A stretch of DNA of 64,000 nt from CAZTDD01 sp964612675 (GCA_964612675.1 CAZTDD010000010.1:1-64000); one strand, 5' to 3'. Shown: positions 34,585-44,689, counted from the stretch's first letter. Numbers and translations: made by a program. Notes: generated from the letters alone by a model not told the origin.

Positions 34585-37500
34585 CTACTCCTCCCAATCC
34601 ATCCTCCACGCCAGCTGGTACAGCAGGATATCCAGCGGTCCCCAAACACCGTCGCCGTTGAGGTCGATTTCCGACTCACCGTGCCAGAAATTCTGTAGCG
34701 TCAGCAAATCCTCGGTGTTTGTTACACCGTCTCCGTTGGTATCGGTATAGGAGATCGACCATTCCGGCTCCGGACGCTCCGTTACATTGACCGAGGTAAC
34801 GAGCGGATCCGCGGAGTTGCCCGAATCGTCTTCTGCAAAAATGCTGATTGTGAAGAGCTCGGAAGCGATGTCCGGTCCGAACGTGCCCTCTGGGAAATTC
34901 GCCAAAACGGTCTCGAATTGATCGTTCTCAATGTTGTAATCCATCGGGATTTCTACGAACCGGTCAGGAGAGTCGCTTGGTGCGATATGAGCGGAGACCA
35001 GGAGAGCTCCACCTTCGGCACTCTCGTCCGAGACAGAGGCGGTAATCGGCAGATCGTCACCGTATACAACCGACGAGGTCTGCGACCCAGTATACAAAAC
35101 CGGCTCAACATTGTCCGGTACGCCTCGCGTATCGAGATCTTCCACATAGGGCATCCCGATGGCGAAATCGACAAACGCGTCTGAAATGGGATCGGGGAAC
35201 GAGACGGGTACTTGAATCCGAACAGGACCTTGGACCTGGGTTACTCTTTCTTTCGCCTCCTCGAATGCCTCATCCAGTAGAATCCCCTGTGCCAGCTGAT
35301 CGAAAAACACATCGCTGAACGAGAACGGCTGCCCCGTCTCGGGAACCGTGCTGAATATCGCGATATTGTCTTCTTCGCTGCCGGTGCCGGCGATGATCTG
35401 CAGGTTCGGGTTTCCACCGGCGGCAAGACGGATAACCGATCCGAGCGCCGCCGCGTGATCGCAGTCGATAATCAGCAAAGTCAGCCCGGTTCGTTTCTCT
35501 GCGGCCAGCGCCGCTCCTAACATGTTCGCGCCGAGGATCTCCCCCTCCGAAAGACGGAACAGACCGGGTTCCTCGACAGAGCCGACCATGTAGATCGTCA
35601 GCGGGTCGCCCGCGGGGATTGATGTCACTCGATTGATGATGGCCTGTGTGGTCACGGGACTGGTTACCGGTACGTCGCCTTCGTCGCCGATCTCCTGTTC
35701 GCTATAGACGGTTAAACGGTCTCCGCTGAACCGTCGTTCCGTTGTCATCTCTGTGTATCGATCGCTGACAAGGCGGTCGAGCGTCTCCTCCGTCAACCGG
35801 CTGTCGGGAGTCCCCGCCACCATGATGATATTTCCGAACAAAGAACTCAGGATATCTTCCTGAGCGAGAACCTTTTTGGGCTGTGCCCATTTCGCTGTGT
35901 TCCGAAGAGCGCCGACCGGGATGGTGAGGATTCCGCTGCGCCCGATGACCGGTGCGCCAGGCTCATTGCTGTACAGCTGTGCCCCGACTCTCCATACTCC
36001 CATCAGTGTGAGAGGCGAACCCCCCGGAAGGTTGATGCGATCTCCAACGTCGATGACATCGGATGGCGACACAGGTACTTCGACGAGGAATCGATCGTCG
36101 CCCTCCGGAAGCGGCACCCGAGCGTAGAACGGTAATCCCAGGCCGCGTTTGACAAAAATCTCGACACCCGTGACTCCTGGGTTCACTCCCAGCCGTCCGC
36201 CGATTCGGACGACGTCTCCAGGCTCTTCCATCAGGTCTGCGTCCGTCGTCAGATAGATCGGAATCTTTCTGTTCAGAATCGTGCGTCGTTTCGGATCCGG
36301 TTGGCTTCCGGGTGTGAAGACCACGCTCACTTCACGGGTTGCCGAAAGGACCGGTCCCTCCGGGGTATCGAGGGGTATCGCATCGGCTCTGATAACGATG
36401 TCGCGCTTAATGGGACCTTTCGCTCCCGGGGCCCACGCAACAGTCAAAACCGAAACACCCGGCAAGGTAAATGTAGGAGGTTTGAACCGAGCAATCATCT
36501 GGGGACCAAGGTTGGAAACACTCATACGGACTCGCGCCCGGACTCGGTGTTTCGGAATGATCTCGCAGGTGAATCGAACGGGTTCCCCCGCACTCTGCTG
36601 CAGACGCTCCAAAACGTGAAGTTTGAACTCGGGCAGATTCGGCGCGACAGGCTGCGGTGTCGGTGTCGGAGTAAATGTCGAGATCACCACGACCGGCGTG
36701 ATCGGAATCGGCGTCTGACGTCGAATCGGTGTATGAGTCGGCCGAGGCAATATCGGGCGCCGGGTCGGTGTGGCGGTCGGTGTCGGCAATTGCGGTCTTC
36801 GAGTCGGAGTCGAGGTCCATGTCGAGGTCGGACTCGGAGTGACGGTAAGAGTCGACGTTGGTGTCGGCGACTCCGTGAGAGTTGGTGTTGGCGTCGGTGT
36901 CTCTGCGGATGTCGGTGTTAGCGTTGGAGTCGCGGTCGGGGTCTCAGGAACAGCGGTTGGAGTCTCCGGTGTGGCGGTCGGAGTTTCCGGCACGGCTGTG
37001 GGAGTTTCCGGCGTGGCAGTCGGGCTCTCAGTCGGCGTCGACATCGGTGTCGCTGTCGGTGTATCCGTCGGCCGTGGAGTCTCGCCGGACGGTGTCGGGG
37101 TTTCTGTCGGTGTCGCCGTCGGTGTTGTGCGAGGGCTTGCCGTTGGTGTCTCGGGCGTCGCGGTTGGAGTTTCCGGAATCGCGGTTGGTGTCTCGCCCGG
37201 AGTAGCTGTTGGCGTCTCCGGAATTGCAGTTGGGCTTTCAGGCGGTATCGGCCACAAAGTTGCCAGATCGATAGGCGTCGGTGTATCGGTCGGCGTATGA
37301 GTCGCTGTATTCGTCGGTGTCGGAGTCTCCGTATAGGTTGGCGTGGCGGTTGGCGTTTCAGTCGGTGTGAACGTAAATGTCGGTGTAAGGGTGTGAGTCG
37401 GCGTTAACGTGGATGTCGCTGTATTCGTTGGAGTCAACGTGACGGTTGGCGTGGGGCTCTGAGTCGGTGTTGGAGTATGCGTAGATGTGGCGGTCGGCGT

Positions 37501-39486
37501 AAACGTCATCGTCGGCGTTGGCGTCGGTGGCAATTGGCTCAGATCCCATACTCGTATCGTGCCGTCGGCGCTGCCGGTTGCGGCGAATTTGCCGTTTGGC
37601 GAGAAGGTCACTGCGTCCACATCCGCGACATGCCCCTGAAACGTGCGGATCTCCTGACCTTTTTCTGTGTTCCACAATTTGGCCGTGTTATCGGAGCCGC
37701 CTGTGAGTACCGTTGTTCCGTCGGGTGAATAGTCCACTGAGTTGATGGCGGCCGAGTGGCCGAATAGAGTCGCAAATTGTTTCGCTGTATCGGCGTACCA
37801 GAGTTTGGCGGTTCCATCGGCACTTCCCGTCAATACAAACAGTCGGTCGGGTGAGAATGCAACGGAGCGGACCGAATTGCCGTGACCCGTATACGTCAGG
37901 ACCTGCTCAGCATTCTCGGTGCGCCACAGTTTTGCTGTCGCGTCCGAACTCCCAGTCAGAACGAAGGCGCCGTCCGGCGAGAATACAGCCGAATTGACCG
38001 TGGAAGTATGTCCACGCAGGACGCGCACCTCCTCGCCGGTCGAGCTGTTGTGAATCCGCGCCGTCTTGTCCGCGCTTCCTGTGACCACAAGCCCGTCGTC
38101 TGGCGAGAAAGAAACGGATTGGAGCGGTGTGAGGTGCTGTCCGATTTTACGAATTCGTTTGCCCGCCCCTGTGTCCCAGAGTACCGCTTCGTTCGCGGGC
38201 CAATGACTCCCCGTCAGCGCCCAGGGCTGAGTGGATGCGAAATCGACCGAGGTGATCAGACTCATCTCGCCGGAGAGTTCTGTACTCGTTGCGTAGGACT
38301 GGAGATCCCAGATCCTTGCATTTCCGTCTTCCCCGCCCGCCAGCAATCGAGTTCCGTCGGCCGAGAACGCAAGTGAGGTAATTCCCGGTGTATGGCCTAA
38401 GAAGGTTTGTGATTCCTCCGCACTTGTCGTGTCTGTATTTGCCCACAGCTTCGCCAGCGCTGCGCTGCCTGTCGCCAGCCATTCTCCCGCGGGAGAAAAC
38501 GCGACCGACGACACCGGGCCGCCGTGTCCGGCGAACGCCCCGATAACCGCCCCACTCCGCACATCCCACAGCATCCCAACATCCAACGGCCAGGACGATC
38601 CCGTCAGAACCTGACTTCCGTCTGGGGAAAAGGCGACCGAATTCAGACCGGAGGTTTCGATCTGGAACGAGCGGACCTCTTTGCCGTCCGAAAGGTTCCA
38701 AACCTTCACTTCTTTTGAACTCGCTGTCAGTACCAGTTTGCCGTCCGAAGAGAACCCCACAGCGAGGAGCGCGGATTCGTGACCGGAGAACGTCTGGACC
38801 ATCCGGCCGGTTTCTCGTATCCAGAGCTTGGCTGTCGAATCGGAACTTCCCGTCAGTACATATGTGCCCTCCGGTGAAAAGGCGACAGAGGTAACATCGA
38901 ATTTGTGCCCCTGATAGGAACGGATGCCTTTTCCTGTTGCGGCCTCCCACAGCCGCGCGGTTTTGTCCGAGCTGCCGGTCAGCAGGTACTTCTGATCGGC
39001 TGAAAAGGTTACCGCGTTTACACTCGTTTCATGCCCGGCCAGAACCTGCATCTCCTCCCCGGTTTCGACATTGTAGATCCTGGTCTCCCCTTTCACGTCC
39101 CCGGTTGCGAGAGCCGTCCCATCCGGTGTGAATGCCAGGGCGACTGCTCGACCGGTGTGCTTGCGGAATACCTTCAGGAGATCCCCCGCGAAACCGTCCC
39201 AGAGAAAAACTCCTGCGGCTCCGGACGTCGCGACGAAACGTGCCTGGTCCGAACATGCAATACCGTCCAGTTTTCCAAGCCCAAGGATTACCTCATTCCA
39301 GGTTCCTCGAAGCGGCAGCAGATCGCTTGTTTTATCGGTTTGTGCCAAGGCGGAGATGGAGAGGATGGGCTGGAAAGTGGGGGATGCAGCACACGGAAGG
39401 ATCGCCCCGGTTCCGACGAGCACAATGCAGGTCAAGAATACGATTGTGTAAAGTCTAGTGCGTACACGCGGGGTATTTCTCTGCAT
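34585..39486 (-). CDS. Secreted WD40 - Thr/Pro stalk - caspase-like - dockerin protein
   Basis: The 1633-residue protein starts at an ATG with AAGGAAGGA upstream and a signal peptide (YTIVFLTCIVLVGTGAIL). Residues about 60-640 are WD40 repeats, some 13 to 14 of the AFSPDG-LTGSADGTAKLW type. Residues 645-950 are a Thr-Pro-rich stalk (TPTATPE, ETPTAVP repeats). A beta-rich part follows. At about 1215-1435 is a domain with the caspase/legumain layout: IIMVAGTPDS, DPLTIYMVGSVE and LTLLIIDCDHAAA. The usual His-Gly reads Gly-Ser, so it may be inactive. The end (1580-1633) is a dockerin-like calcium repeat: DTNGDGVTNTEDLL and DLNGDGVWGPLDILL. Confidence 0.85.
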   Translation of the reverse strand: MQRNTPRVRTRLYTIVFLTCIVLVGTGAILPCAASPTFQPILSISALAQTDKTSDLLPLRGTWNEVILGLGKLDGIACSDQARFVATSGAAGVFLWDGFAGDLLKVFRKHTGRAVALAFTPDGTALATGDVKGETRIYNVETGEEMQVLAGHETSVNAVTFSADQKYLLTGSSDKTARLWEAATGKGIRSYQGHKFDVTSVAFSPEGTYVLTGSSDSTAKLWIRETGRMVQTFSGHESALLAVGFSSDGKLVLTASSKEVKVWNLSDGKEVRSFQIETSGLNSVAFSPDGSQVLTGSSWPLDVGMLWDVRSGAVIGAFAGHGGPVSSVAFSPAGEWLATGSAALAKLWANTDTTSAEESQTFLGHTPGITSLAFSADGTRLLAGGEDGNARIWDLQSYATSTELSGEMSLITSVDFASTQPWALTGSHWPANEAVLWDTGAGKRIRKIGQHLTPLQSVSFSPDDGLVVTGSADKTARIHNSSTGEEVRVLRGHTSTVNSAVFSPDGAFVLTGSSDATAKLWRTENAEQVLTYTGHGNSVRSVAFSPDRLFVLTGSADGTAKLWYADTAKQFATLFGHSAAINSVDYSPDGTTVLTGGSDNTAKLWNTEKGQEIRTFQGHVADVDAVTFSPNGKFAATGSADGTIRVWDLSQLPPTPTPTMTFTPTATSTHTPTPTQSPTPTVTLTPTNTATSTLTPTHTLTPTFTFTPTETPTATPTYTETPTPTNTATHTPTDTPTPIDLATLWPIPPESPTAIPETPTATPGETPTAIPETPTATPETPTASPRTTPTATPTETPTPSGETPRPTDTPTATPMSTPTESPTATPETPTAVPETPTATPETPTAVPETPTATPTLTPTSAETPTPTPTLTESPTPTSTLTVTPSPTSTWTSTPTRRPQLPTPTATPTRRPILPRPTHTPIRRQTPIPITPVVVISTFTPTPTPQPVAPNLPEFKLHVLERLQQSAGEPVRFTCEIIPKHRVRARVRMSVSNLGPQMIARFKPPTFTLPGVSVLTVAWAPGAKGPIKRDIVIRADAIPLDTPEGPVLSATREVSVVFTPGSQPDPKRRTILNRKIPIYLTTDADLMEEPGDVVRIGGRLGVNPGVTGVEIFVKRGLGLPFYARVPLPEGDDRFLVEVPVSPSDVIDVGDRINLPGGSPLTLMGVWRVGAQLYSNEPGAPVIGRSGILTIPVGALRNTAKWAQPKKVLAQEDILSSLFGNIIMVAGTPDSRLTEETLDRLVSDRYTEMTTERRFSGDRLTVYSEQEIGDEGDVPVTSPVTTQAIINRVTSIPAGDPLTIYMVGSVEEPGLFRLSEGEILGANMLGAALAAEKRTGLTLLIIDCDHAAALGSVIRLAAGGNPNLQIIAGTGSEEDNIAIFSTVPETGQPFSFSDVFFDQLAQGILLDEAFEEAKERVTQVQGPVRIQVPVSFPDPISDAFVDFAIGMPYVEDLDTRGVPDNVEPVLYTGSQTSSVVYGDDLPITASVSDESAEGGALLVSAHIAPSDSPDRFVEIPMDYNIENDQFETVLANFPEGTFGPDIASELFTISIFAEDDSGNSADPLVTSVNVTERPEPEWSISYTDTNGDGVTNTEDLLTLQNFWHGESEIDLNGDGVWGPLDILLYQLAWRMDWEE
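36640..37545 (-). repeat. Thr/Pro-coding tandem-like low-complexity tract
   Basis: About 900 bp encode TPTPTPTLT, PETPTATPE and similar units, giving a base pattern rich in GTCGG and GTCGGTGT on the plus strand. The units vary in length (roughly 8 to 12 residues), so this is a degenerate minisatellite in a gene, not a CRISPR. It makes the plus-strand frames in this area look like long valine-glycine proteins. Length changes by recombination are likely. Confidence 0.85.
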
Positions 39487-39829
39487 GATCCTTCCTTTCA
39501 GGTATCAATAGTCACCCTACCAGTGCCGAGTCATGTTTTTGATAGGGGGCGGCACGAAACATTACACAGAGCATGTACAGTCAATCAGAAACCTCATCGG
39601 GGAGCCTGTCCCATGCCACTCTTTCCATAGGAGCCGCGTCAGGGTGGCAGACTTTCCCTTCTTTAGTATATCGTCAAAAGTGCGTATCATCTTGCGTCTT
39701 TTTGAGAAAGTGAGGACCGGGGTCTCGATAAGAGTGTATCCAGAAGGATACCGTGTGTAGACTGTCTGAATCACAAGGACACGAAGAAGGACGGAAGCAC
39801 AGGAAAGAGACGAAAACAGAGAGAAAAGC
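39487..39829. other. Divergent promoter region between the WD40/dockerin gene and nusB
   Basis: This 343-bp stretch should carry the promoters of both genes. I can identify no gene, repeat or strong consensus promoter. Two A-rich runs (near 39785-39830) precede nusB. The small open frames that cross it show no domain. Confidence 0.45.
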
Positions 39830-40291
39830 ATGGGCCGGAGAACAAAAGGACGTGAATTGGCTTTGCGGATGCTGTATGGGCACGATCTTTCCGGTTGGAG
39901 TCCACATCCGATGGATGTCAACCGCTGGAAGCCGGAAGATCGCTTTCAGGCGGGGCAGGATCCTCAGCGATTTGGCTCGCGGCTCTATCGGGAAGTTGTC
40001 GATCGCCTTGCCGAAATTGATGTAAAAATCACTGAAATCACTGAACATTGGTCTCTGGAACGTGTTACACCGGTGGACCGAAATCTTCTGCGAATCGGTG
40101 TTTACGAGATACTTCACAGGGACGATATTCCCGATCGTGCCACCATTAACGATCTGATCGAACTCGCCAAAGTGTATGGGGATGAAGACTCCAGCAAATT
40201 CATCAACGGGGTGCTGGATGCCGTGCTGCGGGAAAAAGAGTCGACCCCAGGTGGAGGTGATGCACTAGAAGAGCCGACCGTATCCTCTTAA
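39830..40291 (+). CDS. nusB: Transcription antitermination factor NusB
   Basis: The 153-residue protein starts MGRRTKGRELALRMLYGHDLSG, the NusB arginine-rich opening that binds BoxA RNA. The C-terminal half has RVTPVDRNLLRIGVYEILH, then DIPDRATINDLIELAKVYGDEDSSKFINGVLDAVL, the diagnostic NusB end (key block: AINEAVELAK-FG-E-S-FVNGVLD). It acts with NusE (S10) in rRNA antitermination. It is single copy in most genomes and could serve as a phylogenetic marker. A 4-bp overlap links its stop to the convergent gene. Confidence 0.93.
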   Translation: MGRRTKGRELALRMLYGHDLSGWSPHPMDVNRWKPEDRFQAGQDPQRFGSRLYREVVDRLAEIDVKITEITEHWSLERVTPVDRNLLRIGVYEILHRDDIPDRATINDLIELAKVYGDEDSSKFINGVLDAVLREKESTPGGGDALEEPTVSS

Positions 40292-41727
40292 TTGCGGCGA
40301 TTGGTGCCGCGATCCTCCGTTTCAGATGCAGCAGTTCCCTTGCCTTCTTTTTGACCTCGGATGCGAGTGCCGCTGAAACCCTTGAAAGGTAGATCGGTAA
40401 CTGTTTTCAAAGGAGATTGAGCCTGTTTTTTGCGGGATTCACCGGAATAATCCACAAAAACCCTTCCCTGAGGATCCATGATAATCCGTTTCGGCATCGG
40501 ATACAGACCGGGATCGTCGCCGTGCCTGCTGGATAGCGTTCGATGGCCCTCGCTGCTCCGCGCCTGGACACCGGCACCCACCCCAGCAGGTTTGCCCGGT
40601 GGCCGTCCAGCTGTTGTTGTTCCACCGCTCTCCGCTACCGGCCCCTCGGGCACGTTGGGTGGTGCGATGGACGGGATTTGGACCGGCAGAATGCCGCGAC
40701 CATCAATCGGAGGAAAGACCCCGCCTGTAGGACGTCGAGCCAATGGAAGCGGCGGTCGTTCCGGTTCGTCGATTTCCGGACACGGTTCCAGGTCTCGCGT
40801 ATCCAATACAACAAGGTCTCCTTCTCCTCGATCCACCGCAAAGAGGAATCCTTCACAGAAGGCTATGGATCGTGTCGGGGTGTTTGCATACAAACACCCT
40901 GATAATGTTGGAGTTCCGGAGGTATCCAGCACGAAGATCCTTCCGTTTTGATCGGAGATATAGACGGTGGTGTCGGCGACACAGCCGGTCACGGGTACGT
41001 TCTCATCCGGGAGAGGAAGTTCTGAGGACCGGTTCACATTATCTACCGCAAAAGAAACAACTCTTCCGGGTATTGTCTGTCGCGACCAAGCGTATGCCAG
41101 GCCGGGAGACGGTGAAATGAAAGGATCGAGACTCTCGATTGTCGCGACAGGCTTGGGCAGTTGAGGATTCGACACATCGAAGAATTCGGTCGATTGTCTT
41201 GCTGAGCGGATTAAGACTCTATTTTCTGTCGCAATGAGGCCGGTCGGGCGGTTCCTGGTGGGCACGCGGATCATGGTTTTCGGGGTAGAAGGATCGGCGA
41301 TATCAATAACGACCAGCTCGCTTGGCAGACAAGCCGCATAGAGGTGAGAGTCAATTCGGCCGAGCCCCTTGACCGGACCTCGAAGTGTTACTGTTCCGAT
41401 AACACGAGGCGGGCTTTTTTCGCCGATTTCGACTACCGCGATGTTGGTGGAGTGAATCACATATAAGGTATCTTCTTCAGAAACCACAAGTTGGATCGAA
41501 CCGAAGGTCTCGTCAAACGGCAGTTGGTGCACGGGTGCAACAGGATTTTCTGCTTCCCGGTCCACCTGAAAAAACGTGAGCCGGTCTCTCGATGCGGCTG
41601 CCAGAAGCGAATCCACGGCGGCCACGGATACATAATCGCCGGGGGCCGGCAGGTTGTCTTGGTCCTGACTGATGGCGGAGACAACCGGGAGAAAAACAAC
41701 GAAAGACAACGCGAGAAACCGTTTCAT
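40288..41727 (-). CDS. Secreted LVIVD-repeat beta-propeller protein
   Basis: I chose the ATG at 41725-41727 (MKRFLALSFVVFLPVVSA, a signal peptide, with GGGAAGAGA upstream). The 479-residue product has LVIVD-type propeller strands, such as ELVVIDIADPSTPKTMIRVP and FFDVSNPQLPKPVATI, then VYISDQNGRIFVLDTSGTP. The last 140 residues are proline-, glycine- and arginine-rich and look disordered. LVIVD propellers are surface or periplasmic, often with unknown ligands. The start chosen lies 22 codons inside a longer frame. Confidence 0.8.
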   Translation of the reverse strand: MKRFLALSFVVFLPVVSAISQDQDNLPAPGDYVSVAAVDSLLAAASRDRLTFFQVDREAENPVAPVHQLPFDETFGSIQLVVSEEDTLYVIHSTNIAVVEIGEKSPPRVIGTVTLRGPVKGLGRIDSHLYAACLPSELVVIDIADPSTPKTMIRVPTRNRPTGLIATENRVLIRSARQSTEFFDVSNPQLPKPVATIESLDPFISPSPGLAYAWSRQTIPGRVVSFAVDNVNRSSELPLPDENVPVTGCVADTTVYISDQNGRIFVLDTSGTPTLSGCLYANTPTRSIAFCEGFLFAVDRGEGDLVVLDTRDLEPCPEIDEPERPPLPLARRPTGGVFPPIDGRGILPVQIPSIAPPNVPEGPVAESGGTTTAGRPPGKPAGVGAGVQARSSEGHRTLSSRHGDDPGLYPMPKRIIMDPQGRVFVDYSGESRKKQAQSPLKTVTDLPFKGFSGTRIRGQKEGKGTAASETEDRGTNRRN

Positions 41728-41959
41728 TCTCTTCCCGTCTCGACAAACAGTCGATGGAGTGAATTCGTGGACATCTTCCTTACAGTATATCAATTTCTAA
41801 GGCGTGTCGGTCGATGGAACCCGGAATTGCCGCCTGTTGCGTCGGGAGGACAGTCCGGAATAATGATGCCTTTTATCTTTGCCCACAACCGACCGGATTT
41901 CTGATAAGATGGAGAAAGTTGTAGTCGGGATTTTCATCTCCAGGAAGGAGTCCGAAACG

Positions 41960-42574
41960 ATGACTCAGCGACAGACACGCTCGGCTTTCACACTTATCGA
42001 ACTGCTTATCGTTGTAGCAATCATCGGTATCCTGGCGGCGATTGCGGTTCCCAACTTTCTTAACGCACAGGCAAAAGCAAAGATTTCCAGGGTCAGCGCC
42101 GATCAAAATGCGTATGCGACGGCGATGGAATCGTACGGCATCGAACACAACAATAAATATCCCCCCGGCGATTTCATCTACTTTCTGACAACACCGGTTA
42201 GCTACATTGCGGGACTTTTCCCGGATCCTTTCGCCCCGGCAAAGCCCGATCGAGGGGACGGGAAATTTGGTTTCATCCACATTTACGATCCGTTCTATTT
42301 CATCACGACTCATGAATACGGCACGGACGCTTACGAAAGCCTATTAGGGGATTTTAATGCTTGGACCGGGTATCCGAATCGATGGTATGCGCCGCCGAAC
42401 GATCGGTCATACGCCGGCATTGTGCGCTACCAGATCCGCAGCATCGGTCCGAATCGTGTGAACGAGTACGGCTCGCGCTATGACATTACGAACGGACTTG
42501 TGAGCAACGGCGATCTGAATCGTTTCGGTCCCGGTAATATCACGCGACCATGGGGAGGCGTGCCGACACCTTAG
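41960..42574 (+). CDS. Type IV/II pseudopilin-like protein
   Basis: With the ATG at 41960 (AGGAAGGAG 9 bases before), the product has 204 residues. It begins with a short basic leader and the prepilin motif SAFTLIELLIVVAIIGILAAIAVPNFL. The Phe after the cleavage site and the Glu at +5 are standard (FTLIE). The rest, with aromatic-rich segments and no cysteines, is the globular domain. It could be a pseudopilin of a type II secretion system or a surface pilin such as the many DUF1559-like proteins of Planctomycetes. No other secretion genes are in the window. Confidence 0.9.
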   Translation: MTQRQTRSAFTLIELLIVVAIIGILAAIAVPNFLNAQAKAKISRVSADQNAYATAMESYGIEHNNKYPPGDFIYFLTTPVSYIAGLFPDPFAPAKPDRGDGKFGFIHIYDPFYFITTHEYGTDAYESLLGDFNAWTGYPNRWYAPPNDRSYAGIVRYQIRSIGPNRVNEYGSRYDITNGLVSNGDLNRFGPGNITRPWGGVPTP

Positions 42575-42623
42575 TCTACAGTCCGGCTGGATGAAGGCGT
42601 TGTGCGAAAGGCAGGGTGGTCTG

Positions 42624-43082
42624 TTACTCGGGTTTTTCCTCGGTCTGTTGTTGTTCTTCTTCCGTTTCGGTTTCCGGCTCAGCCTCGACAGGAAGGATGG
42701 GCTCTTTCTTGGGAGGGATATGAAGGCTTACGAGATTGATATTGACCGATTTAGGCCGCGTACCGGTCATTTTCTCGATTTCGTCCATTACTTTGACTTG
42801 TAGGTTAGCGGCCAGCTGGCGCACGTCTCGTCCGTATTCGACAATCACCGAGACATCGATTTCCAGCACGCCTTCCGGGCTTCGCGTGACACGAACCCCC
42901 TTGGGTGCGTCGCCCTTCCGAATGAACGAGGTAATATCGTCGACAAGGCCTCCTACAGTACCGACCACGCCATCGACTTCCATGGCTTCTTTGAATGCGA
43001 TCACCGCGACGACACTCTCAGCGACGTCGATCGATCCCAGATTCCCTTCGCTTGGAATACTCATCTTTTTTTCTGCACACAT
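42624..43082 (-). CDS. Asp23/Gls24-family envelope stress protein
   Basis: With an ATG at 43080-43082 preceded by AGGAGG, the product has 152 residues. It contains the Asp23 pattern: SIDVAESVVAVIAFKEAMEVDGVVGTVGG (opening helix and strand), VSVIVEYGRDVRQLAANLQVKVMDEIEKMTGTRPKSVNINLVSL (core). The last 20 residues are glutamate-rich. Members of this family in Firmicutes are membrane-associated stress proteins; in other phyla they sit near nusB and folate genes, as here (nusB at 39.8 kb, folC next). Function unknown. Confidence 0.88.
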   Translation of the reverse strand: MCAEKKMSIPSEGNLGSIDVAESVVAVIAFKEAMEVDGVVGTVGGLVDDITSFIRKGDAPKGVRVTRSPEGVLEIDVSVIVEYGRDVRQLAANLQVKVMDEIEKMTGTRPKSVNINLVSLHIPPKKEPILPVEAEPETETEEEQQQTEEKPE

Positions 43083-43336
43083 GGTCAGGGCCTCCTGTAT
43101 TCGGTCCCTTGTTGGGCTAGGATCTTGGTGTAGATTCCGCACGGACCTGGGTCCGGCGGATTGCGTCCCCTGTGGCACTATAGCACAAAGCGGCGGCCGA
43201 AGATCGGGGGTTGATTCCGAAAAAATGACTTGGGCTGCGGAGGTGATTGGCCCGTGCCAAGTAGAATGCGAGGCGGTTCCGGAAGCCGCGTGGAAGAGTC
43301 GGGGGCAGCCCCCTGGATTGGGAATCTTTAGAATCC

Positions 43337-44689
43337 ATGAAGTATGAAGAAGCAGTTTCTTTTCTCTATTCGTTCGTCTCTTACGAGCGCACACACGGCT
43401 ATAAGTATACCTCGACAAGCTTCGACCTAAGCGGGTTTCGTAATCTTCTTGTCGCACTCGGTAATCCTCAATGGTCGTACCGAACGATTCATATCGCGGG
43501 AAGCGACGGAAAGGGCTCCGTTGCTGCAATGCTTACGTCAGTCCTTCGGGAAGCCGGGTTCTCGGTAGGTCTGTATACTTCTCCGCATCTGGAGGACCTT
43601 CGCGAGCGAATCATGGTGGATGGAGAACCGATTCCAAAACGTTCGCTGTCTCATGGCGTGAGCGAGATCAAGAAGAGACTCGATGCCTACAACACCAGCC
43701 GGCGCGGCTACGCGACTTTCTTCGACCTACTGACCGCATTAGCGTTTTTGCACTTCCGCCGGAGTTCCATCGATGTGGCGGTGATCGAAACGGGGCTGGG
43801 CGGACGACTGGACGCGACCAATGTACTCCGTCCCGAAGCGACGATCATCACTCATTTGTCGCTGGAACACACGGAACAGCTCGGCAATACACTTGAGGCA
43901 ATCGCGAGTGAGAAACTAGCGATCTCTCATCCAGAGGTACCGTGTGTTGTCGGTCGGCAAACAGCGGAAATCCTGCCGTTTATCCGCAACTTATTGGAGA
44001 AGAAGCACGTCCCCACTGTTTTTGTACAGAAGATGTACCGTGTGCTTCGCGAAGTTCCGTCTGAGGGGCGACGTGCCGTACATATCGAGGGAGGCGGTCG
44101 GCGCAGACGGATTCATCTCAGGTTACTCGGGGCGCACCAACCCGATAACGCGGCCACAGTGTGCGCTGCGGTCGATGTATTGAGCGAGCGCTGGACGAAT
44201 TTCAAACCGATCCCCGAGCGGACGGTCGTGGAAGGGTTGAACGAAACCATCTGGCCCGCTCGGTTCGAGATACTCGATTCCACACAGACCGGTTGGCCGA
44301 CCACGATAGTGATCGATGTTGCCCATACCGAACGCGGAGCACAATCATTGCGGAAGAGTCTGCTCGAGAACTTCGGCCAGACAAGCCGTGTGTTGCTGAT
44401 GGGGTTTCTGCGGGGCAAGAATATCGACGGGATTCTTCATCAATTGGTTCGTAATTCCGATTCGTTGATTTGCACCACAGCCCCGACCCACCGTGGAGTT
44501 TCGGTCGCCGAACTGCACAAGACCTACGGCCCGCCTCTGTCGAGACTTGAGAATCCTGTAACCTGGTGTGCCACACCGGAAGAAGCCCTTGAGACCGCCC
44601 GATCTCTGGCGGGAACCGAAAAAGTCGTAATTATTGCGGGGTCGTTGTATCTGGCCGGATATTGCCGGAAGATTCTCCTCAAATCCTGA
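43337..44689 (+). CDS. folC: Folylpolyglutamate / dihydrofolate synthase
   Basis: The 450-residue protein is a Mur-ligase-family FolC: P-loop HIAGSDGKGSVAAML (residues 53-66, with S-D-G-K-G-S in place of the usual T-N-G-K-G-S), GLYTSPHLEDLRERI, GLGGRLDATNV and SLEHTEQLGNTLEAIASEKLAI. The C-terminal domain has HQPDNAATV and IDVAHTERGAQSL. It adds glutamate to folates, or dihydropteroate, with ATP. An Asp replaces Asn in the P-loop, a rare but known change. A URO-D-like gene follows 20 bp downstream, so the two are likely cotranscribed. Confidence 0.93.
   Translation: MKYEEAVSFLYSFVSYERTHGYKYTSTSFDLSGFRNLLVALGNPQWSYRTIHIAGSDGKGSVAAMLTSVLREAGFSVGLYTSPHLEDLRERIMVDGEPIPKRSLSHGVSEIKKRLDAYNTSRRGYATFFDLLTALAFLHFRRSSIDVAVIETGLGGRLDATNVLRPEATIITHLSLEHTEQLGNTLEAIASEKLAISHPEVPCVVGRQTAEILPFIRNLLEKKHVPTVFVQKMYRVLREVPSEGRRAVHIEGGGRRRRIHLRLLGAHQPDNAATVCAAVDVLSERWTNFKPIPERTVVEGLNETIWPARFEILDSTQTGWPTTIVIDVAHTERGAQSLRKSLLENFGQTSRVLLMGFLRGKNIDGILHQLVRNSDSLICTTAPTHRGVSVAELHKTYGPPLSRLENPVTWCATPEEALETARSLAGTEKVVIIAGSLYLAGYCRKILLKS

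Noticed and set aside
36770..37300. A long valine-glycine repeat protein on the plus strand
   Set aside because: It is the reverse complement of the Thr/Pro stalk coding tract of the secreted WD40-dockerin gene.
36640..37545. A CRISPR-like periodic region
   Set aside because: The units vary in length and code for Thr-Pro-rich protein, there are no unique spacers of constant length, and no cas gene is nearby.
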